Assembly (NCBI GenBank): GCA_947624925.1
Contig: CANQMG010000036.1
Span: 1-14,663, forward strand
DNA length: 14,663 bases
Reading direction: 5' to 3'
Source of the DNA: an uncultured Clostridia bacterium
GTDB lineage: Bacteria; Bacillota; Clostridia; TANB77; CAG-508
Made by a program: the position numbers and the translations under genes. Numbering within the stretch: position 1 is the first letter of the stretch; the number at the start of each line of letters is the position of its first letter. The notes beneath the pieces are model-generated. The model saw nothing but the letters and a program-made list of their open reading frames with translations, did not search any database and had not been told where the DNA came from. Below are positions 14,594 to 14,663 of the stretch, one piece after another.

Positions 14594-14663
14594 TGGCGAC
14601 CTGGAACGGGCTCGAACCGTCGACCTCTAGCGTGACAGGCTAGCGTTCTAACCAACTGAACTA
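14594..14663 (-). tRNA. tRNA-Asp (GTC), 5' end outside the window
   Basis: The minus strand contains TAGTTCAGTTGGTTAGAAC (D arm), anticodon loop CTGTCAC with GTC at 14636-14634, T arm GACGG/CCGTT around TTCGAGC, the 3' acceptor strand, discriminator G and an encoded CCA at 14596-14594. About seven bases of the 5' acceptor strand are missing at the right edge. Confidence 0.96.

Overview
The window is strongly AT-rich, uses A/T-rich codons, and has Shine-Dalgarno sequences of the AAAGGAG/GGAGG type. It carries a spore-associated dipicolinate synthase subunit, a clostridial-type 6S RNA, a probable LexA box in front of recN and a LytTR/DUF3021 pair. Together these point to an anaerobic endospore-forming Firmicute (Clostridia). 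The genus cannot be set from this sequence.

Layout: everything from position 1 to 13312 that can be called is on the minus strand. From the right, a dapD-like succinyltransferase and an M20D amidohydrolase form a short operon that probably feeds diaminopimelate/lysine synthesis. Next are tRNA-Asn with a strong promoter and a terminator, then a compact GC-richer island holding two broken pieces of a second tRNA-Asn. A YwaF-like membrane protein, threonyl-tRNA synthetase and a terminator follow. A second operon-like run is TPR membrane protein > dpaA > uppP, where dpaA and uppP are one base apart. After uppP come the 6S RNA gene, recN with its own consensus promoter and probable LexA box, lysS with its own promoter, and a Fic-domain gene that runs off the left edge.

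On the plus strand are only a LytTR-type regulator and its DUF3021 membrane partner (13497-14456), divergent from dapD. A pair of 21-bp-spaced direct repeats sits upstream of their promoter. A bidirectional terminator separates them from two minus-strand tRNA genes, tRNA-Phe and a partial tRNA-Asp at the right edge.

The most unusual parts are noncoding. First, the rearranged tRNA-Asn remnant flanks a well-folded 138-nt segment (10989-11171). Second, a perfect 16-bp inverted repeat brackets the dapD ribosome binding site and includes its start codon. Third, the LytTR operator repeats stand before an extended -10 promoter with a poor -35. Four start codons (thrS, dpaA, the YwaF-like gene and the DUF3021 gene) are placed downstream of the longest-ORF start because the Shine-Dalgarno sequence only fits the later start.
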